From NCBI RefSeq assembly GCF_042432445.1, contig NZ_JBHLXE010000048.1:41407-105406 (forward strand): a DNA stretch of 64,000 bases. The letters run 5' to 3'. Positions within the stretch are counted from its first letter, which is position 1. Each line of letters begins with the position of its first letter. Of the stretch, positions 37,940 to 46,029 are shown piece by piece. Origin of the DNA: Thorsellia kenyensis (GTDB lineage: Bacteria; Pseudomonadota; Gammaproteobacteria; Enterobacterales; Thorselliaceae). Both the position numbers and the translations under genes were made by a program. The notes beneath the pieces were generated by a model. The model saw only the letters and a program-made list of their open reading frames with translations, searched no databases and was not told the DNA's origin.

Positions 37940-39562
37940 TTATTTTTCTTTTTTCTCTCTGACGTGAAGACCCCGTTTTTCAAGACCACGATAAATCAGT
38001 TGTTGTTGAACGATTGTTACGATATTACTTACGGTATAGTATAAAACTAACCCCGAAGGGAACCATAAGAAAAACACAGTAAATACGACTGGCATATAAG
38101 TCATAATTTTTTGTTGCATAGGATCTGTTACTGTGGTCGGTGAAAACTTCTGTATAAAGAACATAGTCACCCCCATAAGTATCGGCAGGATGAAATAAGG
38201 ATCACGTGCAGAGAGATCGTTAATCCAGAAAATAAAGTCAGCATGTCTTAATTCCACTGAACTCATGAGCATATAGTAAAGTGATAAAAAGATTGGCATT
38301 TGGATAATAACAGGTAAACAGCCTTTAAGCGGATTGACTTTCTCTTCCTTGTAGAGTTTCATCATCTCTTGACTCATTCTTGCGCGATCATCACCAAATC
38401 TTTCACGCATTTCTTGAATTCTTGGCTGAAGCAATTTCATTCTCGCCATAGAGGTATACTGTGCTTTTGTAAGTGGATACATAATACCCCTTACGATGAA
38501 AGTAATACCAATAATTGCAAAACCCCAGTTACCTACGATTCCATAAATTATTTTCAATAATTTAAATAGTGGTTGAGATAAGAACCACAACCAACCATAG
38601 TCAACGGTTAAATCCAAACTGTCAGCTATTTTCTTCATCTCATCTTGTAATTCAGGGCCAACCCATAATCTAGAAGAAAATGTATGATTATTGCCCGGTA
38701 ATACTTCAATTTCAGTTCCAATAAAATTGATAGAGGCAATACCAGTACTCGCATTAAAATAAGTTGAAAAAGTATTCTTATCTTCTTTATTTGGTATCCA
38801 CGCAGTAGCAAAATATTGCTGTAACATGGCAATCCAGCCACCTTGTGTTTCGACATTTAACTGAACATCTTCGATGTCATCAAACCCATATTTCTTATAC
38901 TTATCTTCAGTGGTCGAATAGGCCGCACCACGATAGGTGTGCAAAGCAAAATTATCACTTTCTCCTTCACGTCCCTTAGGTAGTGAAATTGATTGCTGCA
39001 ATTGACCATATAAGCGCAGTCTTAATGGATCGTTGGTATTATTCTGTACTTTATAATCTACTCCAATAACATACTGACCGCGTTGAAATAAGAAATTCTT
39101 TGTATACACAGCACCATCTTGTGCGGTGAAACTAAGGGGGACAACTAAGCTATCTTTTCCTTCTTCTAATACAAATTCATTTTGTGTGGTGGTAAATTTT
39201 GCTCTACCTTCATTTGTATCAATTGCGTTCGGACCTGTTAATCCACTTTGGGCGTGATAGGTATATCCAGGTAATGTAGTCAGTAGATTAAAAGGAGTGT
39301 CTGAATTGAGGGCTTCAGGATAATTCAATAAAGATGCTTTTATAACATCACCACCTAAAGTGTTGATAGTCAGTTCTAAGACATCGGTTTTGACTGTAAT
39401 TAAATTACCTTCAGTTTTTGCTACCTCTAAAGGATCTATAGTTACACGTTCAATCGCTTTAGCTTGCTCAAGCGCTTTAGTTGCATCATCTGTCCAGGCT
39501 TTCCAAACTAAAAAGCTTACAACAAGAAATGCAATCAAAAAAAGATGGCGTTGTTGTTCCAT
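37940..39562 (-). CDS. yidC: Membrane protein insertase YidC
   Basis: 540 residues (E. coli 548). YidC inserts and folds inner-membrane proteins, alone or with SecYEG. It starts with RHLFLIAFLVVSFLVWKAW as the first membrane segment. A large periplasmic beta domain covers about residues 55-335. The conserved core then begins near GWLWFLSQPLFKLLKIIYGI, with TRGIMYPLT-like VRGIMYPLTKAQY, the LKGCLPVIIQMPIFLSLY helix and LVLYYTVSNIVTIVQQQ at the end. The basic C-terminal tail is present. AGGAGAG precedes the ATG. The order rpmH-rnpA-yidD-yidC is the classical one, but mnmE does not follow. Confidence 0.97.
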   Translation of the reverse strand: MEQQRHLFLIAFLVVSFLVWKAWTDDATKALEQAKAIERVTIDPLEVAKTEGNLITVKTDVLELTINTLGGDVIKASLLNYPEALNSDTPFNLLTTLPGYTYHAQSGLTGPNAIDTNEGRAKFTTTQNEFVLEEGKDSLVVPLSFTAQDGAVYTKNFLFQRGQYVIGVDYKVQNNTNDPLRLRLYGQLQQSISLPKGREGESDNFALHTYRGAAYSTTEDKYKKYGFDDIEDVQLNVETQGGWIAMLQQYFATAWIPNKEDKNTFSTYFNASTGIASINFIGTEIEVLPGNNHTFSSRLWVGPELQDEMKKIADSLDLTVDYGWLWFLSQPLFKLLKIIYGIVGNWGFAIIGITFIVRGIMYPLTKAQYTSMARMKLLQPRIQEMRERFGDDRARMSQEMMKLYKEEKVNPLKGCLPVIIQMPIFLSLYYMLMSSVELRHADFIFWINDLSARDPYFILPILMGVTMFFIQKFSPTTVTDPMQQKIMTYMPVVFTVFFLWFPSGLVLYYTVSNIVTIVQQQLIYRGLEKRGLHVREKKEK

Positions 39563-39599
39563 TGCGTTTCATTCTCTCCTACTGATTAAACTGAATATT

Positions 39600-39911
39600 T
39601 TAGGGCTGAGTTTCCCTTTTCCCCTTTGAACATGCACAAGTCTGCTTTTTTGGTATATCTTTATTTAACTTAACCGGTTTACATGGAACTAAATCCTCTC
39701 CACCTTCATGCCAAGGATGGCATTTTGAAAGTCGCTTTACACTTAAAAATATTCCTTTAATTATGCCAAAACGCTCAATTGCTTCAATAGCATAATGCGA
39801 GCAAGTAGGATAAAACCGACATGACGGCCCAAATAAAGGACTTATAAAAAGCTGATAACCCTTAACAAGTTTGATCAAGCATTTAGAGCCAAACGAGACA
39901 GACGGTGCCAT
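39600..39911 (-). CDS. yidD: Membrane insertion factor YidD
   Basis: 103 residues (E. coli 85). It helps insertion of membrane proteins and lies at the inner face of the inner membrane. The family core GYQLFISPLFGPSCRFYPTC, then SHYAIEAIERFGIIKG and KRLSKCHPWHEGGEDLVP, carries the conserved Cys and Pro residues. The tail after residue 80 is longer than in E. coli, with two additional Cys and many Lys. Its start overlaps the rnpA end by 37 bases, as is normal for this pair. Confidence 0.94.
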   Translation of the reverse strand: MAPSVSFGSKCLIKLVKGYQLFISPLFGPSCRFYPTCSHYAIEAIERFGIIKGIFLSVKRLSKCHPWHEGGEDLVPCKPVKLNKDIPKKQTCACSKGKRETQP

Positions 39912-40234
39912 AATTTATCCAAAATTAAATCTAATTCTTTATTGCTTAATTTTTCAGCAGGCTTTTTCACTATAACCACAAAGTCCATCGCTGGCAATTC
40001 ATGCTGCTTTAGTCGAAAAGATTCTCGAACTAGACGCTTAACTCTATTTCTTTCATGAGCCCTTTTGATCTGTTTTTTACCGACGGTCAAACCAAGTCTT
40101 GGGTTATCTAGGGAATTTTTTCTGGCAAGAATTGTTACTTCGGGGGTACCTGCTCGTGATGGTATTTCAAACACAAGACTGAATTGTTTGGGTGTTAGTA
40201 ATCTCAACACCCGAGGAAATGTCAGTTTCACCAC
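39875..40234 (-). CDS. rnpA: Ribonuclease P protein component
   Basis: 119 residues from the GTG at 40234, the exact E. coli length and the same VVKLxFPR start. An upstream in-frame ATG at 40264 would add ten non-conserved residues. The protein assists the catalytic RNA of RNase P in tRNA 5' processing. LRLLTPKQFSLVFE, RLGLTVGKK and the RNR signature RAHERNRVKRLVRESFRL are intact. It overlaps yidD by 37 bases and follows rpmH by 61. Confidence 0.95.
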   Translation of the reverse strand: MVKLTFPRVLRLLTPKQFSLVFEIPSRAGTPEVTILARKNSLDNPRLGLTVGKKQIKRAHERNRVKRLVRESFRLKQHELPAMDFVVIVKKPAEKLSNKELDLILDKLWHRLSRLALNA

Positions 40235-40295
40235 AATAATGATTACCTGATTTAAAAAGGTCAAACCTGAGTTAGTTTAAATCAGGTACGTAATA

Positions 40296-40439
40296 TTAAT
40301 TAGATGATACTGTTAAACGTTTACGGCCTTTTGCACGGCGGTTTGCTAAAACTTTACGGCCATTTTTTGTTGCCATGCGAGCACGAAAACCATGAGCACG
40401 AACGCGTTTAGTATTTGAAGGTTGGAAAGTACGTTTCAT
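40296..40439 (-). CDS. rpmH: Ribosomal protein bL34
   Basis: 47 residues, a small gene found by reading the frame upstream of rnpA. It begins MKRTFQPSNTKRVRAHGFRA and ends RKRLTVSSN, matching the universally conserved bL34 of the 50S subunit. It is first in rpmH-rnpA-yidD-yidC. In most bacteria rpmH stands divergent from dnaA at the origin; here dnaA is 26 kb away. Confidence 0.97.
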   Translation of the reverse strand: MKRTFQPSNTKRVRAHGFRARMATKNGRKVLANRRAKGRKRLTVSSN

Positions 40440-40743
40440 TATAATCACCTATAATATTAAAATTTAAAACCACAAGATCGATACGCAGACTGAAAGCCCT
40501 TTAAAACTTGCGCATCAATACACTTAAAGTCGATGAATTATACAGAGTAATGTCAAAATCGCAAACATATATTTAAAAAAAAAACTTAAGTGCGTTATTT
40601 TTCGCCTATTTAAGGCATTTAGATTGAGACCCAAATTTGTATGAAATGACAACGAATATACTGGAAAAAATCTAGTTGAAAATCTTTTGAAATTTTCGGT
40701 TATTACTCACCACCACTATACTCTTGATACTCATAGCGAAAGC
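40440..40743. other. Gene-free region between rpmH and rng
   Basis: 304 bases that include the rpmH promoter region. I find no DnaA boxes (TTATNCACA) and no origin-like AT-rich repeat array. Both flanking genes are on the minus strand. Nothing else is supported. Confidence 0.45.
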
Positions 40744-42219
40744 TTAAGTGAGAACAACATCAAATTGCTCATGTGAATACAAGGGATCAATTTGTACTTT
40801 TACTTGTTTACCTATAAAAATCCCTAACTCCGCCAAACTATGGCTTTCTTCAGCCTGTAGAGCTTCTCCTAGTTCTTTAGACGCATAAATTAAAAAACTA
40901 TCAGCATGATATAATTGATTCATTCTAACAATCTCTCTCATGACATCATGACACAAAGTTTCTATATTTTTTACTCGCCCCCTCCCTTCACACGCAGGGC
41001 AAGGCTGACATAAAATGTGTTCCAAACTTTCACGGGTCCTTTTGCGTGTCATTTCAACTAAGCCTAATTGCGAAAAGCCATTTACTACTGTTTTAACTCT
41101 ATCAAAAGAAAGCGCTGCATTCAAAGCATTTAACACCCGTTCCTGATGTTCAGGATTCTTCATATCTATAAAATCTATTATAATGATCCCACCTAAATTT
41201 CTTAATCTAAGTTGTCTTGCAATCACCTGAGTGGCTTCTAAATTAGTATTAAATATTGTATCTTCAAGATTTCTATGACCAACAAAAGCACCTGTGTTGA
41301 TATCAATGGTCGTCATAGCTTCAGTTTGATCAATAATCAAATACCCACCTGATTTCATCAAAACTTTCTTATTTAATGCCCTTTGAATTTCATTTTCAAC
41401 ATCATGCAACTCAAATATGGGCTGTTTGCCGGTGTAGAGTTCAATAAATTGGGTTAATTCAGGAATATATTCATTGGTAAATTTTACCAACTCATCCATA
41501 GACTCTTTTGAATCTATCCTTATTTTAGCTAAATGCCCCTTAGAAAAATCTCTTAATAATCTTTGCTCAAGGGGCAATTCTGCATATAGCTGTTTACTAC
41601 TGCCTAATCTCTGTTTTCTTTCTGTAATTTTTTGCCATAGCCTTTTTAAAAAAACCACATCATGAATAAGCTCCTCTTCCCCAACTCCCTCAGCAGCTGT
41701 CCTCACTATAAAGCCACCAAATTCATCACAATGTGGTGCTACAATTTCTTTTAATCGTTCTCTTTCTGTATCACTCTCAATCCGTTGAGAAACGCCCACA
41801 TTTGGAGTTCCAGGCATCAGCACAAGATAACGACAAGGAATTGTTATATCTGTGGTTAATCTAGGTCCTTTTGTACCCAAAGGATCTTTGACAACTTGGA
41901 CAATAATATCTTGACCCTGACTGACTAATTTGGAAATATCATGGACATGAAATTGCTTTTGTTCATCGCCTGCAACGCATTCAGTATGAGGCATGATATC
42001 CGAAGCATGCAAAAAAGCAGCTTTATCCAACCCAATATCAACAAATGCAGCTTGCATGCCAGGAAGCACTCTTATCACTCTTCCTTTATAGATATTTCCC
42101 ACCATTCCACGTTTCGATTCTCGTTCGATGTGAATTTCTTGTAATAAGCCATTTTCGATGTGTGCAACGCGTGTTTCAGAGGGAGTTATATTAATTAAAA
42201 GCTCAATACAATCACTCAT
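40744..42219 (-). CDS. rng: Ribonuclease G
   Basis: 491 residues from the ATG at 42219 (E. coli RNase G 489). It matures the 5' end of 16S rRNA and cuts some mRNAs. The start MSDCIELLINITPSETRVAH fits the family; two upstream in-frame Met codons lie inside trxB and are unlikely. The S1 domain region (EIHIERESKRGMVGNIYKGR, LPGMQAAFVDIGLDKAAFLH) is followed by the catalytic DNase I-like part, with MTTIDINTGAFVGHRN and IIIIDFIDMKN holding the metal-binding Asp residues. The zinc-link CPAC is kept near residue 410. It overlaps the trxB stop by 8 bases, hence translational coupling. In E. coli it follows yhdE/maf instead. Confidence 0.95.
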   Translation of the reverse strand: MSDCIELLINITPSETRVAHIENGLLQEIHIERESKRGMVGNIYKGRVIRVLPGMQAAFVDIGLDKAAFLHASDIMPHTECVAGDEQKQFHVHDISKLVSQGQDIIVQVVKDPLGTKGPRLTTDITIPCRYLVLMPGTPNVGVSQRIESDTERERLKEIVAPHCDEFGGFIVRTAAEGVGEEELIHDVVFLKRLWQKITERKQRLGSSKQLYAELPLEQRLLRDFSKGHLAKIRIDSKESMDELVKFTNEYIPELTQFIELYTGKQPIFELHDVENEIQRALNKKVLMKSGGYLIIDQTEAMTTIDINTGAFVGHRNLEDTIFNTNLEATQVIARQLRLRNLGGIIIIDFIDMKNPEHQERVLNALNAALSFDRVKTVVNGFSQLGLVEMTRKRTRESLEHILCQPCPACEGRGRVKNIETLCHDVMREIVRMNQLYHADSFLIYASKELGEALQAEESHSLAELGIFIGKQVKVQIDPLYSHEQFDVVLT

Positions 42220-43225
42220 CTTTAGCATCCAAGTATTTTTCAGCATCTAAAGCAGCCATGCAGCCCGAACCTGCCGAGGTAATGGCTTGTCTATAGACTT
42301 GATCGGTCACATCTCCAGCAGCAAACACTGACTCTATACTCGTTTGCGTTGCAAAACCTTCAGTGCCTGATTTAATTTTTATATAGTCATTAATAAGTTC
42401 TAATTCACCTTTAAACAGTTGTGTATTAGGCGAATGCCCAATAGCAATAAATACACCATGAACTTCTAATTGTGATAATTCATTATTCACAGTAGAAGCA
42501 AGCTTTACTCCCGTCACTCCTGAATCATCACCCAATACTTCATCTAATATGTGATTTAAGTGCAAAATAATTTTCCCCTCAGCAACACGTTTCATTAATC
42601 TATCTACTTGAATTTTTTCTGCTTTAAAGTTCTCTCTTCTGTGGATTAAGTGAACTTCACTTGCTATATTAGAAAGATATAACGCCTCTTCTACAGCCGT
42701 ATTTCCACCACCTACGAGACAAACTTTTTTATTTTTATAAAAGAAACCATCACAGGTAGCACATGCAGAAACACCTTTACCTTTAAACAGTGTTTCTGAA
42801 GGTAATCCTAAATACTTAGCTGAAGCACCTGTCGCTATTATTAATGCATCACACGTATACTCATACTTGTCGCCAACTAACTTCATTGGCTTTTCTTTAA
42901 GACTCACACGATGAATATGATCCAATTCTATTTGCGTCTGAAATTTTTCTGCATGTTGATGCATTCTATCCATTAAAGCAGGCCCAAGCAGTCCTGAAGG
43001 ATCTCCTGGCCAGTTCTCAACGTCTGTTGTCGTCATCAACTGCCCCCCCTTTTCCATACCGGTAATGAGTAAAGGTTCTAAATTCGCCCTCGCCGCGTAA
43101 ATAGCGGCTGTATATCCAGCTGGTCCAGAACCTAAAATAATCAATTTAGAATGCTTAATGACTTTAGCACTCTCTTTTGTTGTAGCGTTTAATAGGGTCG
43201 TTGAATTAAATAAAGGTTTTAGCAT
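42212..43225 (-). CDS. trxB: Thioredoxin reductase
   Basis: 337 residues; E. coli TrxB is 321. It reduces thioredoxin with NADPH. FAD-binding ILGSGPAGYTAAIYAARA begins near residue 30. The redox-active CATC is at 155-158, the NADPH-binding VGGGNTAVEEALYLS near 171, and the C-terminal FAAGDVTDQVYRQAITSAG is intact. Family similarity begins only at KHSKLIILG, so the first 20 residues (from MLKPLFNSTT) are extra and the true start may be downstream, though no better Met with a binding site is visible. The gene is followed by rng with an 8-base overlap. Confidence 0.95.
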   Translation of the reverse strand: MLKPLFNSTTLLNATTKESAKVIKHSKLIILGSGPAGYTAAIYAARANLEPLLITGMEKGGQLMTTTDVENWPGDPSGLLGPALMDRMHQHAEKFQTQIELDHIHRVSLKEKPMKLVGDKYEYTCDALIIATGASAKYLGLPSETLFKGKGVSACATCDGFFYKNKKVCLVGGGNTAVEEALYLSNIASEVHLIHRRENFKAEKIQVDRLMKRVAEGKIILHLNHILDEVLGDDSGVTGVKLASTVNNELSQLEVHGVFIAIGHSPNTQLFKGELELINDYIKIKSGTEGFATQTSIESVFAAGDVTDQVYRQAITSAGSGCMAALDAEKYLDAKDE

Positions 43226-43757
43226 AATAAGTCCATTTGTAGGTAAAATTTATCAATGTTTTCAAAAGTTCAAATAAAAGAGCATCATTAAATCGAAGGC
43301 ATTATCAATTGATAGCTCATTTGCACACTGCATTAAGTGTTACGTTTAATTTGTATAACCATTTTGTATCGCCATTTTATAAGTTTAGAGAGAACAGCTT
43401 AACCATCCAGATACCAGAATAATAGGTTTTCTTACAGAAAAAAACAATGACAAAATAGTGTAATTCAAAAAACGGTCTAATCTATTCCAGAGTATAATCG
43501 AAAAACTTTTATAATTGTCCAGTGACCGCCCCCCTCTCAATATCTATCCAAACCCTTTTTTTTTGTGGTAGAATACTGTTCAAAGTAATTATAAGTTGCG
43601 TATTTATAGTTTCTTTTTTAATGGGTTGAGTCCCTTTTTTAACAAAATTTTCTTTACATTAAGTAAGTGAATGCATTTAACTCATTGTTTTTTAATAACA
43701 TAACACAAAGTAAATTGTTTTTTGTAAAGTTATTTAAAAGTTTTTCTCATAATTCAG
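43226..43757. other. Long divergent leader region trxB | rpoE
   Basis: With the promoter that follows it makes a 623-base gap between the divergent trxB and rpoE. It contains an extended -10-like TGTGGTAGAAT near 43563-43573, a second possible promoter for rpoE, and otherwise AT-rich sequence with no open frame. Confidence 0.4.
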
Positions 43758-43786
43758 GGAACTTTTCAAAAAATAAAGTGACTAAG
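43758..43786 (+). promoter_or_regulatory. Sigma-E type promoter of rpoE
   Basis: GGAACTT (43758-43764) matches the sigma-E -35 consensus exactly. The -10-like ACTAAG follows after 16 bases. It lies 62 bases before the rpoE ATG. Autoregulation of rpoE by such a promoter is known in E. coli and inferred here. Confidence 0.6.
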
Positions 43787-43848
43787 TAAGGTAAGCAATT
43801 TTACTCACTGTGTTGTATTTTTAATACACTAAGTAAGTAAGACACAGG

Positions 43849-44439
43849 ATGTCAGAGATGAAGCAAGAAGAATTGACAGATCAAATGTTAGTCGAAAAAG
43901 TCCAATCTGGAGATCAACAAGCATTTAATCTTCTTGTCATCAGATACCAGAGTAAAATAGCAAATGTTGTGGCAAAATTTGTTCCTCCAAGCGATATTGG
44001 AGATGTTGCTCAGGAAGTTTTTATAAAAGCATATCGCTCTCTGCATTCTTTTAGAGGAGACAGTGCTTTTTATACATGGTTATACCGTGTTGCGGTAAAT
44101 GTTGCTAAAAATCATCTTACTGCACAAAGTAGAACTATTGATTCAATGGATATTGACTCTGATGATGCCTCTTTTTTAGAATCTAATGAGCATATGCATG
44201 CGATAGATAATCCTGAAAATATCATCATTTCAGAGCAATTGCATAAAGTTGTTTTTGCCGCAATTGAATCATTACCTGATGATCTTAAAATAGCAATTGT
44301 TCTCAGAGAATTAGAAGGTCTAAGTTACGATGAGATTGCTGAAAAAATGAATTGTCCTGTTGGTACTGTTCGTTCTCGTATATTTCGAGCAAGAGAACAT
44401 ATCGATAATTTAATTTTACCGCATTTAAAAAATCGGTAA
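43849..44439 (+). CDS. rpoE: RNA polymerase sigma-E factor
   Basis: 196 residues (E. coli 191), the ECF sigma factor for envelope stress. Region 2 is seen in GDQQAFNLLVIRYQSKIANV, DVAQEVFIKAYRSLHSFRGD and SAFYTWLYRVAVN. Region 4 is seen in LRELEGLSYDEIAEKMNCPV then GTVRSRIFRARE. The ATG at 43849 is directly behind AGG; the ATG at 43858 (MKQEELTDQ) has better spacing and may be the true start. rseA follows after 56 bases. A sigma-E promoter lies upstream. Confidence 0.95.
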   Translation: MSEMKQEELTDQMLVEKVQSGDQQAFNLLVIRYQSKIANVVAKFVPPSDIGDVAQEVFIKAYRSLHSFRGDSAFYTWLYRVAVNVAKNHLTAQSRTIDSMDIDSDDASFLESNEHMHAIDNPENIIISEQLHKVVFAAIESLPDDLKIAIVLRELEGLSYDEIAEKMNCPVGTVRSRIFRAREHIDNLILPHLKNR

Positions 44440-44495
44440 GATCTTGTTTAAATTAATATTTAAACTTAACGTTAACTAACTAAAGGTAATTTAGT

Positions 44496-45203
44496 ATGCA
44501 AAAAGAAGCGCTTTCAGCATTAATGGATGGTGAAATTAGCAATCATCAAACTGCCAATTCACTCATCAACAAAATGAATAAAGACGCCGATTTACGCAAC
44601 ACATGGTCGCGTTATCATTTAATGAGAGATACTCTCAGAGCAGAGGTTGCAAATTCTTTAAAATTGCAAGCAACAGAAGAGCAATTCACTGCTCTTGACA
44701 TAGCGGATAAAGTAGCAGAACGATTAAAAGATGAACCAATTATTTTTAATGGCTCAACCCAGGCTAAAACTAAATCAAGCAAAAGCAATGTTGAACCAAA
44801 AAGAAGGCTAAATACCTTCGGTCAAAATGTTTTACAGTTTGGTCTAGCTGCTTCTTTTGCTTTTGCTTTAATTATTGGTGTACAGCAAATTAATAAATCT
44901 GACGCGGAAAATACACTTCAGTTTAGTGAAAACCCAACATTCAATACTTTACCAATTATTGGTGAAGCAACAGCGGTAAGCCTTGGTGTTCCTGGTTCAT
45001 CTTCTGATTCAACTCATTCAATTAGTCAAAGACAACTGCAAATACAAGAGCAAAGACAACGTATCAATGCACTATTGCAGGATTATGAGTTGCAAAAGAG
45101 ATTAGGTAAAAACCAATCTGAACCTACTAAATCCGAAGTTCAAGTAGGTTTATCTGTACCTGGTACTCAAAAACTTGGCGAAGAGCTAATTAGCACTCAA
45201 TAA
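44496..45203 (+). CDS. rseA: Anti-sigma-E factor RseA
   Basis: 235 residues (E. coli 216). The N-terminal cytoplasmic domain that holds sigma-E is typical: KEALSALMDGEI, then TWSRYHLMRDTLR. One membrane segment lies at about residues 112-130 (VLQFGLAASFAFALIIGVQQ). The periplasmic part ends in a Gln-rich helix (RQLQIQEQRQRINALLQDYE), which in the family includes the RseB-binding and DegS-cut region. AAAGG precedes the ATG. The usual partners rseB and rseC do not follow; a hairpin and the opposite-strand aat do. Confidence 0.9.
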   Translation: MQKEALSALMDGEISNHQTANSLINKMNKDADLRNTWSRYHLMRDTLRAEVANSLKLQATEEQFTALDIADKVAERLKDEPIIFNGSTQAKTKSSKSNVEPKRRLNTFGQNVLQFGLAASFAFALIIGVQQINKSDAENTLQFSENPTFNTLPIIGEATAVSLGVPGSSSDSTHSISQRQLQIQEQRQRINALLQDYELQKRLGKNQSEPTKSEVQVGLSVPGTQKLGEELISTQ

Positions 45204-45215
45204 CATATAAGTTTG

Positions 45216-45255
45216 TCCCCTTAAATTGCTTGTATTTATTGTTTATTTGAGGGGA
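45216..45255. terminator. Hairpin between convergent rseA and aat
   Basis: TCCCCTTAAAT and ATTTGAGGGGA pair over 11 bp with one wobble and an 18-base loop, 12 bases after the rseA stop. The T-run after it is missing, so its strength is uncertain. Confidence 0.45.
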
Positions 45256-45362
45256 TAATAGAGTGAATTGTAGATTTAATTTAATTGCCCTTTAGCTCTC
45301 ATCAATCTTAATTTTTAGCTTTTATCTAATGAAAATTATCAATGGCGAATTAAACTCACAAA

Positions 45363-46028
45363 TTAAAATCTAACATCTTGATTTTGATACATTTTTAAAT
45401 AGTAAAGAAATTCACTTCTTGGGATCTCTATAGCTCCAAGTGACTCTGTATGAGGATTCAAAATCTGGCAATCAATTAATTCACCGCCAAGTAATTTAAA
45501 TTCTTGTACCATCGAGTGAAAAGCCACTTTAGAAGCATTGCTTTTTATACTGAACATTGATTCACCACAAAATACTTTACCTTGATGTATGCCATAAAGA
45601 CCGCCGATTAATTGCTCATCATCCCAAACTTCAACACTTGATGCCATCCCTTTTTTAGCTAAAGCAGTATAGTACTTGATAATCTCCGCTGAGATCCAAG
45701 TACCCTCTTCTCTGACTGCACACTGCCTAACAACCTGTTCAAAAGCATGATTAAAAGTTACCCTCCAATGACTTGCTTTTAAGAATCTAATAAAACGCTT
45801 ATTTGGTTTATAATCATGAACAAAAAGTACAGCCCGCGGATCAGGAGACCACCACATCACCGGCTCACCTTCACTATACCAAGGAAAAATACCTGTACTG
45901 TAAGCTTTTTTTAAATGCTTTAGAGTCAATTGTTCGCTTATTGCTACCAGCCCATTAGGCTCTTCAAGTGCACTGTTAGGATCAGGCAAATTATCAATAT
46001 GAGACAATAAAAGTAGCCGCTTATGCAT
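45363..46028 (-). CDS. aat: Leucyl/phenylalanyl-tRNA-protein transferase
   Basis: 221 residues from the ATG at 46028, one base after the cydC stop; in-frame Met codons further upstream lie inside cydC. The enzyme adds Leu or Phe to proteins with N-terminal Arg or Lys, marking them for ClpAP. EEPNGLVAISEQL, YSTGIFPWYSEGEPVMWWSP and DPRAVL are the family N-terminal block, and REEGTWIS, GGLYGIHQGKVFCGESMFS and IDCQILNPHTESLGAIEIPR follow. The cydC-aat order matches E. coli, and the one-base gap suggests coupled translation. Confidence 0.94.
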   Translation of the reverse strand: MHKRLLLLSHIDNLPDPNSALEEPNGLVAISEQLTLKHLKKAYSTGIFPWYSEGEPVMWWSPDPRAVLFVHDYKPNKRFIRFLKASHWRVTFNHAFEQVVRQCAVREEGTWISAEIIKYYTALAKKGMASSVEVWDDEQLIGGLYGIHQGKVFCGESMFSIKSNASKVAFHSMVQEFKLLGGELIDCQILNPHTESLGAIEIPRSEFLYYLKMYQNQDVRF

Positions 46029-46029
46029 C

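Noticed and set aside
43226..43848. Possible small RNA in the 623-base trxB | rpoE gap
   Set aside because: A -10-like box is present, but no terminator hairpin follows before rpoE, so a separate RNA is not supported.
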